This document shows positions 25,358 through 33,813 of a stretch of 64,000 bases of DNA, piece by piece. Source of the stretch: Dehalococcoides mccartyi CG5 (GTDB taxonomy: Bacteria; Chloroflexota; Dehalococcoidia; Dehalococcoidales; Dehalococcoidaceae); assembly GCF_000830885.1 (NCBI RefSeq), contig NZ_CP006951.1, positions 186,001 to 250,000 of the forward strand, written 5' to 3'. The position numbers were made by a program, and so were the translations under genes. Each line of letters opens with the position of its first letter. Position 1 is the stretch's first letter. The notes under the pieces are model-generated. The model did no database searches. It was not told the origin of the DNA and worked only from the letters and a program-made list of their open reading frames with translations.

Positions 25358-26950
25358 CTAGAAAAGCTCCTCTATTTCTTCGGAGCTGATTTTTTTCTGG
25401 CTGACTTCGTTATAGATATTTTGGTCGTACTCGCGGGGGACAAAGGCTACCGGCATGGGTACTGCCGCACCGAATATCAGGGCTTGCTGGCGTGAAGCCA
25501 GTTTGGCAAGGACGCCTTTGAGTTCGTTTTTACCGGAAACGCCTGAGAGTACGGCGTCTATATCTTTTTCGTTGTCCAGCAGGGCGGTTATTTTAGTGCC
25601 TAACTGGGACATCACTTCAGGGTCTATGCCCGAAGGCCGCTGGTCTATGATAAGCAGGGTGACATTGTATTTACGCATTTCACGGGCAATAGTGCCGAAG
25701 ATAGTGCGGGAAGCCACTTCCGGGTTTAAAAATTTATGGGCTTCCTCTATGGTAATAACCAGCGGGGTGGGTTTGGAGGCATCTTCGGCCATGGCTTGTT
25801 CCATGTGGTCACGGTAGCTGGTATATATGCGGCGGGTAAGCAGATTGGCTACCAGTATGTAGGCGGTGATGTCTGTATACCGCCCGAATTCCAGTACTAC
25901 GTTTATATTCCGGTTTAGGTATTCAAGCACCCTGTCTACTGCCTTGACCGGGGCATTTTCTACGATAAAGGGCAGGCGGGTAAGGGTATTAAGCCCCCTC
26001 CGCAGGTTCTGGAAAGTGCTTTCATGGATACTTAAAGTGTCCAGCAGTTTTTTATCTTCTTCTTCGTCTCCAATATTATTGGCTTCTTTTATCCAGTTTT
26101 TCTTGAAGTGCTTGCGTAGCTGGTAAACGGCTTCTACCGCCTGTTCGGTCAGATTAAGGGTCTGGCGGAGCAGGCTGATATCTTCCGGCTCTATTTCGTC
26201 GTAGCCTATCTTTACCTCAAAGTCCACGCTGACTTTGCGTTTGCGGGAGCTTTCCCCATCTAAAGTAAATACGGCTACCCTGTCCGGAAAGAGCTGTTTT
26301 AGGGCTTTAACTTTGTGTTTTTTCTCACTGGTGCCTTCCCAGCCGTATTCGGAGTGCATATCAAACACCAGATTTACGCAAGACCCTTTCTGAAGCATGC
26401 CGACCAGCAGGGTGCGGGTGAGGAATGTTTTGCCGGTGCCGCTTTTACCGAAGATGCCGTTTGAACGTTTGACCAGCTCAGGCAGGTTTAGGCAGAGGCG
26501 GGTTTCCATGTCCAGCGGGTTACCCACATAAAAATGGGTGGCGTCTTCCTTGCCGAATACCATCTCTATATCTTCGTTGGAGGCAATATCTACCGGGGCA
26601 TAGTGGCTGGGTATGGTCTTGACCGGCTGAGGGCCATCCAGAAGGCTTTTTTCATCATTGCCCAGTACCAGATAGGGTATAACCTTCAGATCTCCGTAAG
26701 CGGCTGTACCGCTGAGTATTTCGGCCAGAAATTTTTCGTCTGAGGCAGGAGGGGTGAGCATAAGGCGCTGGTCTGTTACTCCCAGAGAAACATCGGTTAT
26801 CATGCCCAGAAAGCGTTTGGTTTTGCCTTGAATGGTGACATAACGCCCAACCGCCATATCTTCTACCAAGGTTTCACCGTTCAGGCGGACATCTACCCCG
26901 CCGGAAAGTGAACCCCCTATTACAATACCCAGTTTGTTTTCAGTTGTCAT
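25358..26950 (-). CDS. herA: HerA-like DNA translocase/ATPase
   Basis: A 530-residue ATPase. Residues about 5-100 form a HAS-barrel. The core has Walker A GKSGTGKTFLTR, Walker B LVITIEEAHKF and a DQRPSGIDPEVMSQLGTK segment typical of HerA/FtsK-type hexameric translocases. In archaea HerA works with the nuclease NurA in DNA end resection. NurA is encoded two genes upstream on the same transcript. The start overlaps the preceding stop (ATGA). Confidence 0.9.
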   Translation of the reverse strand: MTTENKLGIVIGGSLSGGVDVRLNGETLVEDMAVGRYVTIQGKTKRFLGMITDVSLGVTDQRLMLTPPASDEKFLAEILSGTAAYGDLKVIPYLVLGNDEKSLLDGPQPVKTIPSHYAPVDIASNEDIEMVFGKEDATHFYVGNPLDMETRLCLNLPELVKRSNGIFGKSGTGKTFLTRTLLVGMLQKGSCVNLVFDMHSEYGWEGTSEKKHKVKALKQLFPDRVAVFTLDGESSRKRKVSVDFEVKIGYDEIEPEDISLLRQTLNLTEQAVEAVYQLRKHFKKNWIKEANNIGDEEEDKKLLDTLSIHESTFQNLRRGLNTLTRLPFIVENAPVKAVDRVLEYLNRNINVVLEFGRYTDITAYILVANLLTRRIYTSYRDHMEQAMAEDASKPTPLVITIEEAHKFLNPEVASRTIFGTIAREMRKYNVTLLIIDQRPSGIDPEVMSQLGTKITALLDNEKDIDAVLSGVSGKNELKGVLAKLASRQQALIFGAAVPMPVAFVPREYDQNIYNEVSQKKISSEEIEELF

Positions 26951-27546
26951 AGCTGTATCCTCTCCAGGATTACTTTAAGCCGCTGGTACTGCCCTGGCAG
27001 GAGTTTGGCCAGCTCTTTGCCCGCTTTTACCAGAAAGGCTTGCTTGTCCGGGGCGGCGGCGGATAAGTGCCGCAGGCAGGCGGCGGTGACTTCGTCCGGG
27101 GGGACGGGCAGTTCGGAGTTTACCAGTATATTTAAAAAGCCGAATGATTTACAAAATTCAGCCGTTTCTTCCGGGGTGCAACTTTCCGCAAAGCTGTGAA
27201 TATGGGCAGGGCGGGGTGGCAGGTAATGCAGGATTTGCCCTTGTCCCCTGTGCCCCAGTATCAGGCAGGAGAACTCACTTCGGAGGAGTTTACTTAGCTG
27301 GGGGCTTTGGGCATAGATAGCCTCTTCGCTGACTGCGTCCTGTCCGCGGGCAATGGGTTTTCTGCCCGGCTCTATGGATGAGGTGGTGGCATGATAGACG
27401 GCGGCGTAAATAGTATTTTCGCCTTCACCGGTTTTTACCAGTGCCCCCAGAGCGGGCGTGTTGTAAAGCTGGTAACACTGGGCGGTAAAGTCAGTGGTGC
27501 TGGTATCTATAACCTCGCCTATGCGGCTTGTACTTAGGTTGTCCAA
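26947..27546 (-). CDS. HAS-barrel-like partner protein of HerA/NurA
   Basis: About 199 residues. The first 70 (SRIGEVIDTSTTDFTAQCYQL to YHATTSSIEPGRKP) look like a HAS-barrel, the beta domain otherwise found at the N-terminus of HerA and of ATP synthase subunits. The rest is helical and unrecognised. The TTG at 27546 is preferred because GGGGGTGAG lies just upstream; an earlier TTG at 27588 has no ribosome site. It lies between nurA and herA and overlaps herA by 4 nt, which makes a three-component complex likely. Confidence 0.65.
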   Translation of the reverse strand: MDNLSTSRIGEVIDTSTTDFTAQCYQLYNTPALGALVKTGEGENTIYAAVYHATTSSIEPGRKPIARGQDAVSEEAIYAQSPQLSKLLRSEFSCLILGHRGQGQILHYLPPRPAHIHSFAESCTPEETAEFCKSFGFLNILVNSELPVPPDEVTAACLRHLSAAAPDKQAFLVKAGKELAKLLPGQYQRLKVILERIQL

Positions 27547-27615
27547 TTTCTCACCCCCTGCGGTTAATGGTGTATTTATATTTGCCAAATAGACTAACGG
27601 ACTAGTTTACATAAA

Positions 27616-28821
27616 CTATACCCAGCGGGTTTTTTTGCTCAGGCTCTTGGCGGAACTGCTGGGATTTATCTGGCTTGCGGTCAGCATTTCCTCTACCAGC
27701 TGGTTGAAAATACGCCTGTCCTGACCGCTGACTACTGCCTGTTCGTGGGCTTCGGAAAGAGATACGGGGTAGCCGTGTCCCAGACGGCACTGTTCCAGTA
27801 TCAGGCTGTGGCTCAGGTTTAACAGCTCTGCGCAGTGTACTGTCCAGGCGGGCAGTTCCACTCTGGCTATTTCCTCACTGGTTTTCAGGTAGTAAAAATA
27901 TACATGGTGTTCTCCGTAATATTTTTCCAGTATGGAAGATGAGCTGGCAAACAGGGCGGAACGTTCACCCGGTTTCAGTATACGGTCAAAAAGCATGCTG
28001 TCTGTGATGCCTGAGAGTATGTCACAAGGGCGTTTGCCGTTGGCAAGCTGGTCACATTTGCTTATGCAGTTTGCCGGTTCGTACGGGCAGTAAAGCAGGC
28101 GGAGGGTATTAACCACATCTGTGCTTCTGGGGTAACTGATATAGCTGGCCAGAGCCACTTGTCTGTCTTTTGTATTCAGGTTTTTTATTTGCTCCAGATA
28201 TTTCAGATAGCCATCCACCAGCAGGTTTTCAACCACGTATTCGGGAAACTCTTTGGATAAGAGTGACCAGAGTATCAAAGTGCCGTCTCCAAGCGCCAGA
28301 GTGGGGAGGCCGGGTGCGGTGGCATCTGCCATTTCCGAAAGGTGCCGAGTTTCCTCTACGCTTCTTTTTATGCCCAGCAGAGTCCCTTCCACTGCCAGTT
28401 CTTTGCTTCCGCAGGAGATTACCATATCTTCGGGGCGGGCATACAGGACAGGCAGGCTTTCCAAGCTGGCAGACGGGGCTTTGCCGTATTCCAGTTGTAC
28501 CCTGCCTATATTTATAAGGTAACAGCGGCTGAGCTGGTGGCGGTCTACGTCTATTTGTGAGCCGTCTGTAGCTAGTATGCGGTAACTTTGGGGCAAGACA
28601 GGCGGCTGGTGAACGGCATTGGGTATTTCTGCAGGCCGTGCTAAGAGAAAGGTGGTCTTGCTGCGTTCTACTTTGTCCAGCAGGCGCTGGTATTCAGCCG
28701 GAGTCCGCGCCATGCCGTCCAGACAGGCTTGAAGATGTTTTTGATGTTCCAGATCACGGCCTTTCAGCTCTGAGACCATGTCCTGTATTTGAAGGGCGGT
28801 TTTGTCCAGGTTTAAAGACAA
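27616..28821 (-). CDS. nurA: NurA-domain nuclease
   Basis: A 401-residue protein with the NurA signature YRILATDGSQI at about 80-90 (catalytic Asp) and a second acidic motif in LALGDGTLILW. The N-terminal 70 residues are a coiled helix. NurA proteins are 5'-3' nucleases that resect DNA with HerA. The TTG start has AAGGAG 9 nt upstream. It is the first gene of the reverse operon nurA - HAS protein - herA - GNAT - patatin. Confidence 0.85.
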   Translation of the reverse strand: MSLNLDKTALQIQDMVSELKGRDLEHQKHLQACLDGMARTPAEYQRLLDKVERSKTTFLLARPAEIPNAVHQPPVLPQSYRILATDGSQIDVDRHQLSRCYLINIGRVQLEYGKAPSASLESLPVLYARPEDMVISCGSKELAVEGTLLGIKRSVEETRHLSEMADATAPGLPTLALGDGTLILWSLLSKEFPEYVVENLLVDGYLKYLEQIKNLNTKDRQVALASYISYPRSTDVVNTLRLLYCPYEPANCISKCDQLANGKRPCDILSGITDSMLFDRILKPGERSALFASSSSILEKYYGEHHVYFYYLKTSEEIARVELPAWTVHCAELLNLSHSLILEQCRLGHGYPVSLSEAHEQAVVSGQDRRIFNQLVEEMLTASQINPSSSAKSLSKKTRWV

Positions 28822-28918
28822 TACCGTTATCTCCTTGTTTCTGCATTTGTTTCAGTATAAATCAAGATATGTATTCCCACAAGCAAGAAATGGCATTGAT
28901 ACGGGACACGTTTTGGTT

Positions 28919-28947
28919 TTTGCCCGTGCTGATAGAAGTGTTATAAT
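28919..28947 (+). promoter_or_regulatory. Promoter overlapping the LysE-family start codon
   Basis: TTTGCC (28919-28924) and a consensus TATAAT (28942-28947) are 17 nt apart. The -10 overlaps ATG 28946, so transcription would begin near 28954, next to ATG 28955. This suggests a leaderless mRNA. Confidence 0.5.
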
Positions 28948-29569
28948 GACTTTCATGTTAACCACGCTGCTTAGTGTTATGGTTATATCCTTTTCAGGTG
29001 TTCTTATGCCCGGTCCCATGTTTGCGTTGACTCTTTCCCGTAGCTATCATACCCCTTGGGCAGGTGCTCAGATTGTGCTTGGGCATATACTGGTGGAATT
29101 GCCTATTATTCTCCTTATCTATTTTGGTTTTGCCGGTTTTTTTGAGCTTATCTGGGTGCAGATACTGCTCAGTCTGGCCGGTGGAGTTATGATTGTTTAC
29201 ATGGGCTTGGGTATGATAAAAGCCCGGCGTGAAGCCAGCCAGGATAAGGCCTCCTTTAAACACAATACGGTAGTGTCCGGAGCGGCTATGAGCGCCTTAA
29301 ATCCCTTTTTTCTGGTCTGGTGGGCAACTGTAGGGGCGATGCTGGTTATGAAAGTGTCAGACTACGGTCTGGCGGGGTTGGGGGCTTTGGCTGCCACTCA
29401 TTGGCTGGTGGATTTAGCCTGGCTTTGTCTTATTTCATTTATTGTTTACCGCACCCATCGTCTGTGGGGGAGCAGGGTGAGGGAGTTAGTTTTTATAGGC
29501 TGCGGTTTGTTGCTGGTGGTTTTCGGAGTGTATTTTATCATCTCCGGGCTGAAACTGTGGCTTGCTTAA
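28946..29569 (+). CDS. LysE/RhtB family exporter
   Basis: About 207 residues and six hydrophobic segments. SGVLMPGPMFALTLSRS near the N-terminus and ALNPFFLVWWATVGA match the LysE/RhtB amino-acid exporter family. The exported compound is unknown. ATG 28946 overlaps a TATAAT element and has no ribosome site, so the real start may be ATG 28955 on a leaderless transcript. It is divergent from nurA. Confidence 0.85.
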   Translation: MTFMLTTLLSVMVISFSGVLMPGPMFALTLSRSYHTPWAGAQIVLGHILVELPIILLIYFGFAGFFELIWVQILLSLAGGVMIVYMGLGMIKARREASQDKASFKHNTVVSGAAMSALNPFFLVWWATVGAMLVMKVSDYGLAGLGALAATHWLVDLAWLCLISFIVYRTHRLWGSRVRELVFIGCGLLLVVFGVYFIISGLKLWLA

Positions 29570-29595
29570 TATTTTAAACCAGGAAAGGTTCGCTT

Positions 29596-30621
29596 ATGGC
29601 TGTGGGGCTGGTTTATAACCATATATATTTAAATCATGATACAGGTACCCATGTGGAAAATCCTGACCGTTTATTGGCGATTATGGAATATCTGGAGACG
29701 CATGGCCTAAAAGACCGTTTGGTGCATATTGAGCCAAAGCGGGTGGGTATGCGTGAACTGGAGAGTTTTCATAAACGCAGTTATATAAGCCGGGTTGAGG
29801 AAGTGGGTTTCAGCGGAGGCGGCTGGCTGGATCAGGATACGGTTATTTCGTTGGATAGCTACGAAGCCGCTCTGTATGCCGTGGGCGGGGTGATTGAGGG
29901 AGTGGATAAGGTACTTTCAAGAGAACTTGATAGCGCCTTTGTGCTGTGTCGCCCGCCGGGTCACCATGCCTTGCCTGAGGCTTCCATGGGTTTCTGCGTT
30001 TTTAACAATGTGGCTTTAGGAGCCTTGCATGCCCTGAACAAGCATAAACTTAAGCGGGTAGCGGTGGTGGATTTTGATGTTCACCATGGCAATGGCATCC
30101 AGCATGTCTGTCTGAATGACCCCCGTCTAATTTATCTTTCTCTCCATCAGATTCATCATTTTCCTTTTACGGGAGACAGCCGGGAAAATGGTCCGTTTCA
30201 AAATATTTTAAATATCCCCTTGCCTGCGGGCTGCGGAGATAGCCATTATCAAAAGGCATTTGACGAGGTGATTGGTCCGTACCTTCGGAAATTTGCACCC
30301 GAACTGATACTGGTATGCGCCGGATATGATGCCCATTTTGCCGATGATATGGGCGAGATGTGTCTTTCCCAGCAGGGCTTTGCCGGTATAACCCGTGCCA
30401 TAAAGCACGCGGCGGAGGAAGTTTGCGGGGGGAAACTGGTATTCAGTTTGGAGGGGGGTTACCACTACCTTGGTCTGGCCGAAGGAGTGGGGGCTACTCT
30501 GGCGGTTTTGTTAAATGAAGCATTGCCTCCCCCAAATACCAAAGCCCCCGAAGGGGCTGTGGGTAATCCTGATATTGACCTGATGATTAATGATTTACGG
30601 CATATTAACGGTATCAGGTAG
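29596..30621 (+). CDS. Histone-deacetylase-fold protein (AcuC-like)
   Basis: A 341-residue zinc hydrolase of the arginase/deacetylase fold. CRPPGHHALPEASMGFCVFNN and VAVVDFDVHHGNGIQ carry the tandem His and the Asp/His zinc ligands; a further Asp is in CAGYDAHFAD, and SLEGGYH closes the site. Bacterial members deacetylate acetyl-lysine or polyamines. AGGAAAGG precedes the start. Its 3' end overlaps the convergent CDF gene by 27 nt. Confidence 0.92.
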   Translation: MAVGLVYNHIYLNHDTGTHVENPDRLLAIMEYLETHGLKDRLVHIEPKRVGMRELESFHKRSYISRVEEVGFSGGGWLDQDTVISLDSYEAALYAVGGVIEGVDKVLSRELDSAFVLCRPPGHHALPEASMGFCVFNNVALGALHALNKHKLKRVAVVDFDVHHGNGIQHVCLNDPRLIYLSLHQIHHFPFTGDSRENGPFQNILNIPLPAGCGDSHYQKAFDEVIGPYLRKFAPELILVCAGYDAHFADDMGEMCLSQQGFAGITRAIKHAAEEVCGGKLVFSLEGGYHYLGLAEGVGATLAVLLNEALPPPNTKAPEGAVGNPDIDLMINDLRHINGIR

Positions 30622-31530
30622 CTCTGAATGGCGTTTTTTGCAGCTCATCTGGCACTCAGGGCAGTTTTCCTCGGTACAGGGTTCTACGTGGATAGTTACA
30701 TAGTCTACCTTTAGTTTATCCTTCAGGTCCTGTTCCAGATGGTCACATATAGCATGAGATTTTTCCACCGAAAGTGTTTTAGGCATAACCAGATGCAGGT
30801 CTACATAACGGTAACTGCCGGCTTTGCGGGTGCGCAAGTTGTGAAATTCCACCAACTTTGACGTATGTTCGTTTATCAGGCTGGTAATAGCCTCTACCTC
30901 TTCTTTGGGCAGACGGGCATCTACCAGCGCCCCGAAAGATTTGTTGAGTATGTCCCAAGCGGCTTTGATGATGAGCAGTGCAACCAGCAAGGCTACAATG
31001 GGGTCAAGTATTACCCAGCCGGTTATTTTTACCAGAACAAGACCTACCAGCACTCCGGCTGAAGTGATTACATCAGTGGTAAGGTGTGAGGCATCTGCCT
31101 CCAGAGCAACTGAATCAGTCTCGTGGGCTATCTTTTTAAGATAACGCGAGACCAGAGTGTTGGCAACCACGGATATACCCATGATTACTACACCCCATTC
31201 CAGCATTTCCGGGGCAGAGCCTCCTATAAGTCTATTTACTGCTTCGTAGATTATCCATATAGCCGCTACGAATATAAGTACAGCTTCTACTGTACCGCTT
31301 ACATTTTCCCACTTGCCATGCCCGTAAGGATGGTCAATATCTGCCGGTTTGTCAGAGGCTTTGACGCCGAAAAAGGCGATAACTGCGGCTATCAGATCCA
31401 AGGTACTGTGGATAGCCTCTGCCAGAATACTGACGCTACCGGTAACAAAACCAACTACCGTTTTCATAGCTATAAGAGTTGAGTTTGAAGCTATGGAGAA
31501 TGATGCAGCTCTGGTTTTTCTGGTAGCCAT
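30595..31530 (-). CDS. Cation diffusion facilitator transporter
   Basis: A 311-residue CDF (FieF/ZitB-type) exporter of Zn, Fe or a similar divalent metal. Six membrane helices cover about 10-215; metal-site motifs are HSTLDLIAA in helix 2 and ALEADASHLTTDVI in helix 5, and HPYGHGKWE lies in the loop. The cytoplasmic domain ends in a Cys-rich tail (CTEENCPECQMSCKKRH) that may bind metal. The end overlaps the convergent deacetylase gene. Confidence 0.92.
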   Translation of the reverse strand: MATRKTRAASFSIASNSTLIAMKTVVGFVTGSVSILAEAIHSTLDLIAAVIAFFGVKASDKPADIDHPYGHGKWENVSGTVEAVLIFVAAIWIIYEAVNRLIGGSAPEMLEWGVVIMGISVVANTLVSRYLKKIAHETDSVALEADASHLTTDVITSAGVLVGLVLVKITGWVILDPIVALLVALLIIKAAWDILNKSFGALVDARLPKEEVEAITSLINEHTSKLVEFHNLRTRKAGSYRYVDLHLVMPKTLSVEKSHAICDHLEQDLKDKLKVDYVTIHVEPCTEENCPECQMSCKKRHSELPDTVNMP

Positions 31531-31552
31531 TGTTTATCCTTGTATTATTTTA

Positions 31553-32458
31553 TTAAGCTTTTTTAAAGGGTTTAAGCAGTTTGCCCCAGTCACCATTTTC
31601 CCAGGTAACCAGCAGGGAAGGGGCAACAAAAAGTGAGTCATAAGTACCGGCAATAAGACCGATAAGCATAACTATACTTAGGTTCTGGATAGACGCCCCA
31701 AGGAAGAGCATAAGGGCTACTACAGTAATGATAACCGTAAAGCTGGAGTTAATGGAACGGACTATGGTTTCCATAATACTCTGGTTCACCACTACCTCAA
31801 AGCTGGGGTGAATGCCTTTAAGCTGGTTTTCCCGTATGCGGTCAAAGACCACTACGGTGTTGTTGATACTGTAGCCGATAACGGCCATGATACCGATAAT
31901 GAACATAAGGTTTATTTCCCAGCCGAAGATACCCGCCAGCAGGGCGAATATGCCCAGTACCACCAGGGCGTCATGGAAAAGGGCTATGACTGCGCAGGTG
32001 CCGTAATGGAAAGGTTTGGGCATGCGGCGGAAGGCCCAGGTAACATACAGAAGAATGCCCACCAGAGCCGCCCCAATAGCTATCAGCGCCATTTGGGTGG
32101 TCTGCCTGGCAATCATCGGGTCTACATTTTCAAACCCGCGTTCGGTCAGGTTGCCGAATGTTTCTTCCAGAGAAGTTTCCAGAGAGATTTTCTGGCTAAC
32201 ATCAAGCTGGCTGGTGCGGATAAGATAATCTCCGTCACCGGTTACTTGAACAATAGCTTCGTTTTGCCCCAGACTTCTCAGTTCCTGAGTGAGTTCATCA
32301 ATGCTGACTGTTTGGTCAAACTTGACGGTCAGCATTGAGCCGCTGGAAAATTCGATGCCGGGTTTCAGCCCGAATATCAGCAGTGAGGCCAGTCCGGCCA
32401 GTATTATCAGGGCGGATATAAATATAAACAGGGGTCTGTGTTGTATTATCTTATTCAT
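31553..32458 (-). CDS. secF: Protein translocase subunit SecF
   Basis: A 301-residue protein with six membrane helices. The first helix is followed by a periplasmic domain with SGSMLTVKFDQ; family motifs are GILLYVTWAFR, ALFHDALVVLGIFAL and the loop IGYSINNTVVVFDRIREN. SecDF uses the proton gradient to aid late steps of Sec export. It overlaps secD by 8 nt. Confidence 0.95.
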   Translation of the reverse strand: MNKIIQHRPLFIFISALIILAGLASLLIFGLKPGIEFSSGSMLTVKFDQTVSIDELTQELRSLGQNEAIVQVTGDGDYLIRTSQLDVSQKISLETSLEETFGNLTERGFENVDPMIARQTTQMALIAIGAALVGILLYVTWAFRRMPKPFHYGTCAVIALFHDALVVLGIFALLAGIFGWEINLMFIIGIMAVIGYSINNTVVVFDRIRENQLKGIHPSFEVVVNQSIMETIVRSINSSFTVIITVVALMLFLGASIQNLSIVMLIGLIAGTYDSLFVAPSLLVTWENGDWGKLLKPFKKA

Positions 32459-33812
32459 TTTTGCCTCTTGTCTGGGTGGTGAATAGGGCTAGCTTTTTGC
32501 CTGTTTTTGTGCCTACAAAAAGCCTGAGCAGAGTGCGGGTAACAAAAATGGCGGTGAACATGCTGACGGCTACGCCCAAAAACAATGTTACGGCAAAGCC
32601 CTTAACCGGTGCACCGGCCGCAATAGTGCCACCCACCCAGAACAGAATGCCGCAGGCTATAAAAGTGGTAACGTTTGAGTCCCAGATGGCAGACCATGCA
32701 CGTGAAAACCCGGCTTCGACTGCTGCTCCCAGAGTTTTGCCTGAAAGAAGTTCCTCTTTCAAACGGGCAAATATAAGGATATTGGCGTCTACCGCCATAC
32801 CCGCCGATACAATAAAACCGCCTATACCCGCCAGTGTAAGGGTAACAGGCACCAGCTTGAACAGAGCCATTACGATGACCCCGTAGAACACTAAAGCTAT
32901 GCTGGCCAGCAGGCCGGGAAGGCGGTAAAAAGCTATCATAAATATCATAACCAGAATTATGCCTACCAGACCGGCTTTTACGGCCAGATCTACAAAATTT
33001 TGACCCAGAGTGGGTGAAACGGTTTGCTCGTATATAGACTCCAGAGGTACCGGTAGGCGGCCGGCATTCAGCTGGTTGGAAAGCATATCTGCTTCGTTGT
33101 AGCTGAGGCCTTCTATAACGCCGCTGGTTTCAATAACATTATTTATGACGGGGGCGATGGGTACTCCGTCATCACCGGAAAGAGCTTCGTCACCTTCAAA
33201 AATACCCAGCTGCTGGTTTAAAAGGCGGGTGGTTATTTCCTTGGATAATTTAGCACCGGTGGCGTCCCATTCAAACACCAGCAGGATATTTCCGTACTGG
33301 TCACGGTTGACATAAGTGCTGTCTTTAAAATAGGCACTGGTCAGGGCATATTCAACCCCGTCAATAGTAGCGGTGACCGGTTTCCATTTGCCCAGACTGT
33401 TTTCCCATTTATAGTCTTCTCCGTCAGCCGCCAGTTCGCCAAACTCCAGCAGGGCGGTACGGCCGATACGGGCTTTTTGTTCGTCTGTAATATCCAGACC
33501 CGGCAGTTCGACTACTATTCGGTCATCTCCCTGACGCTGGATTAACGCTTCGGTTACACCCAGTGGGTTGATGCGGTTGGATATAACCTCAACCACGCCG
33601 TCCATTACTCCGTCAATGTCACTTTCGTCTACGTTGGACAAGTCAGCCTGGTATACCATGTGCAGGCCTCCTTTTAAGTCCAGACCAAACAGGATTCCCT
33701 TGCCCAGAAGTGTGCCTTTGTCCGTCGGCAGCACTATCGTGAAAGCAAGGATCATGGCGGCCAGTATGGCCAAAAACACGAGCCCGTTTTTCCTTCGCAT
33801 AATTCTCCCCAA
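32451..33812 (-). CDS. secD: Protein translocase subunit SecD
   Basis: A 453-residue protein: N-terminal membrane helix, FGLDLKGGLHMVYQ, a P1 periplasmic region (about 60-270), then five helices with the family segments GIILVMIFMIAFYRLPG, GIGGFIVSAGMAVDANILIFARLKEEL and the AFSRAW-type helix (AGFSRAWSAIWDSNVTT). It is shorter than E. coli SecD, as is common in Gram-positive and Chloroflexota lineages. It lies upstream of and overlaps secF. Confidence 0.95.
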   Translation of the reverse strand: MGRIMRRKNGLVFLAILAAMILAFTIVLPTDKGTLLGKGILFGLDLKGGLHMVYQADLSNVDESDIDGVMDGVVEVISNRINPLGVTEALIQRQGDDRIVVELPGLDITDEQKARIGRTALLEFGELAADGEDYKWENSLGKWKPVTATIDGVEYALTSAYFKDSTYVNRDQYGNILLVFEWDATGAKLSKEITTRLLNQQLGIFEGDEALSGDDGVPIAPVINNVIETSGVIEGLSYNEADMLSNQLNAGRLPVPLESIYEQTVSPTLGQNFVDLAVKAGLVGIILVMIFMIAFYRLPGLLASIALVFYGVIVMALFKLVPVTLTLAGIGGFIVSAGMAVDANILIFARLKEELLSGKTLGAAVEAGFSRAWSAIWDSNVTTFIACGILFWVGGTIAAGAPVKGFAVTLFLGVAVSMFTAIFVTRTLLRLFVGTKTGKKLALFTTQTRGKNE

Positions 33813-33813
33813 G

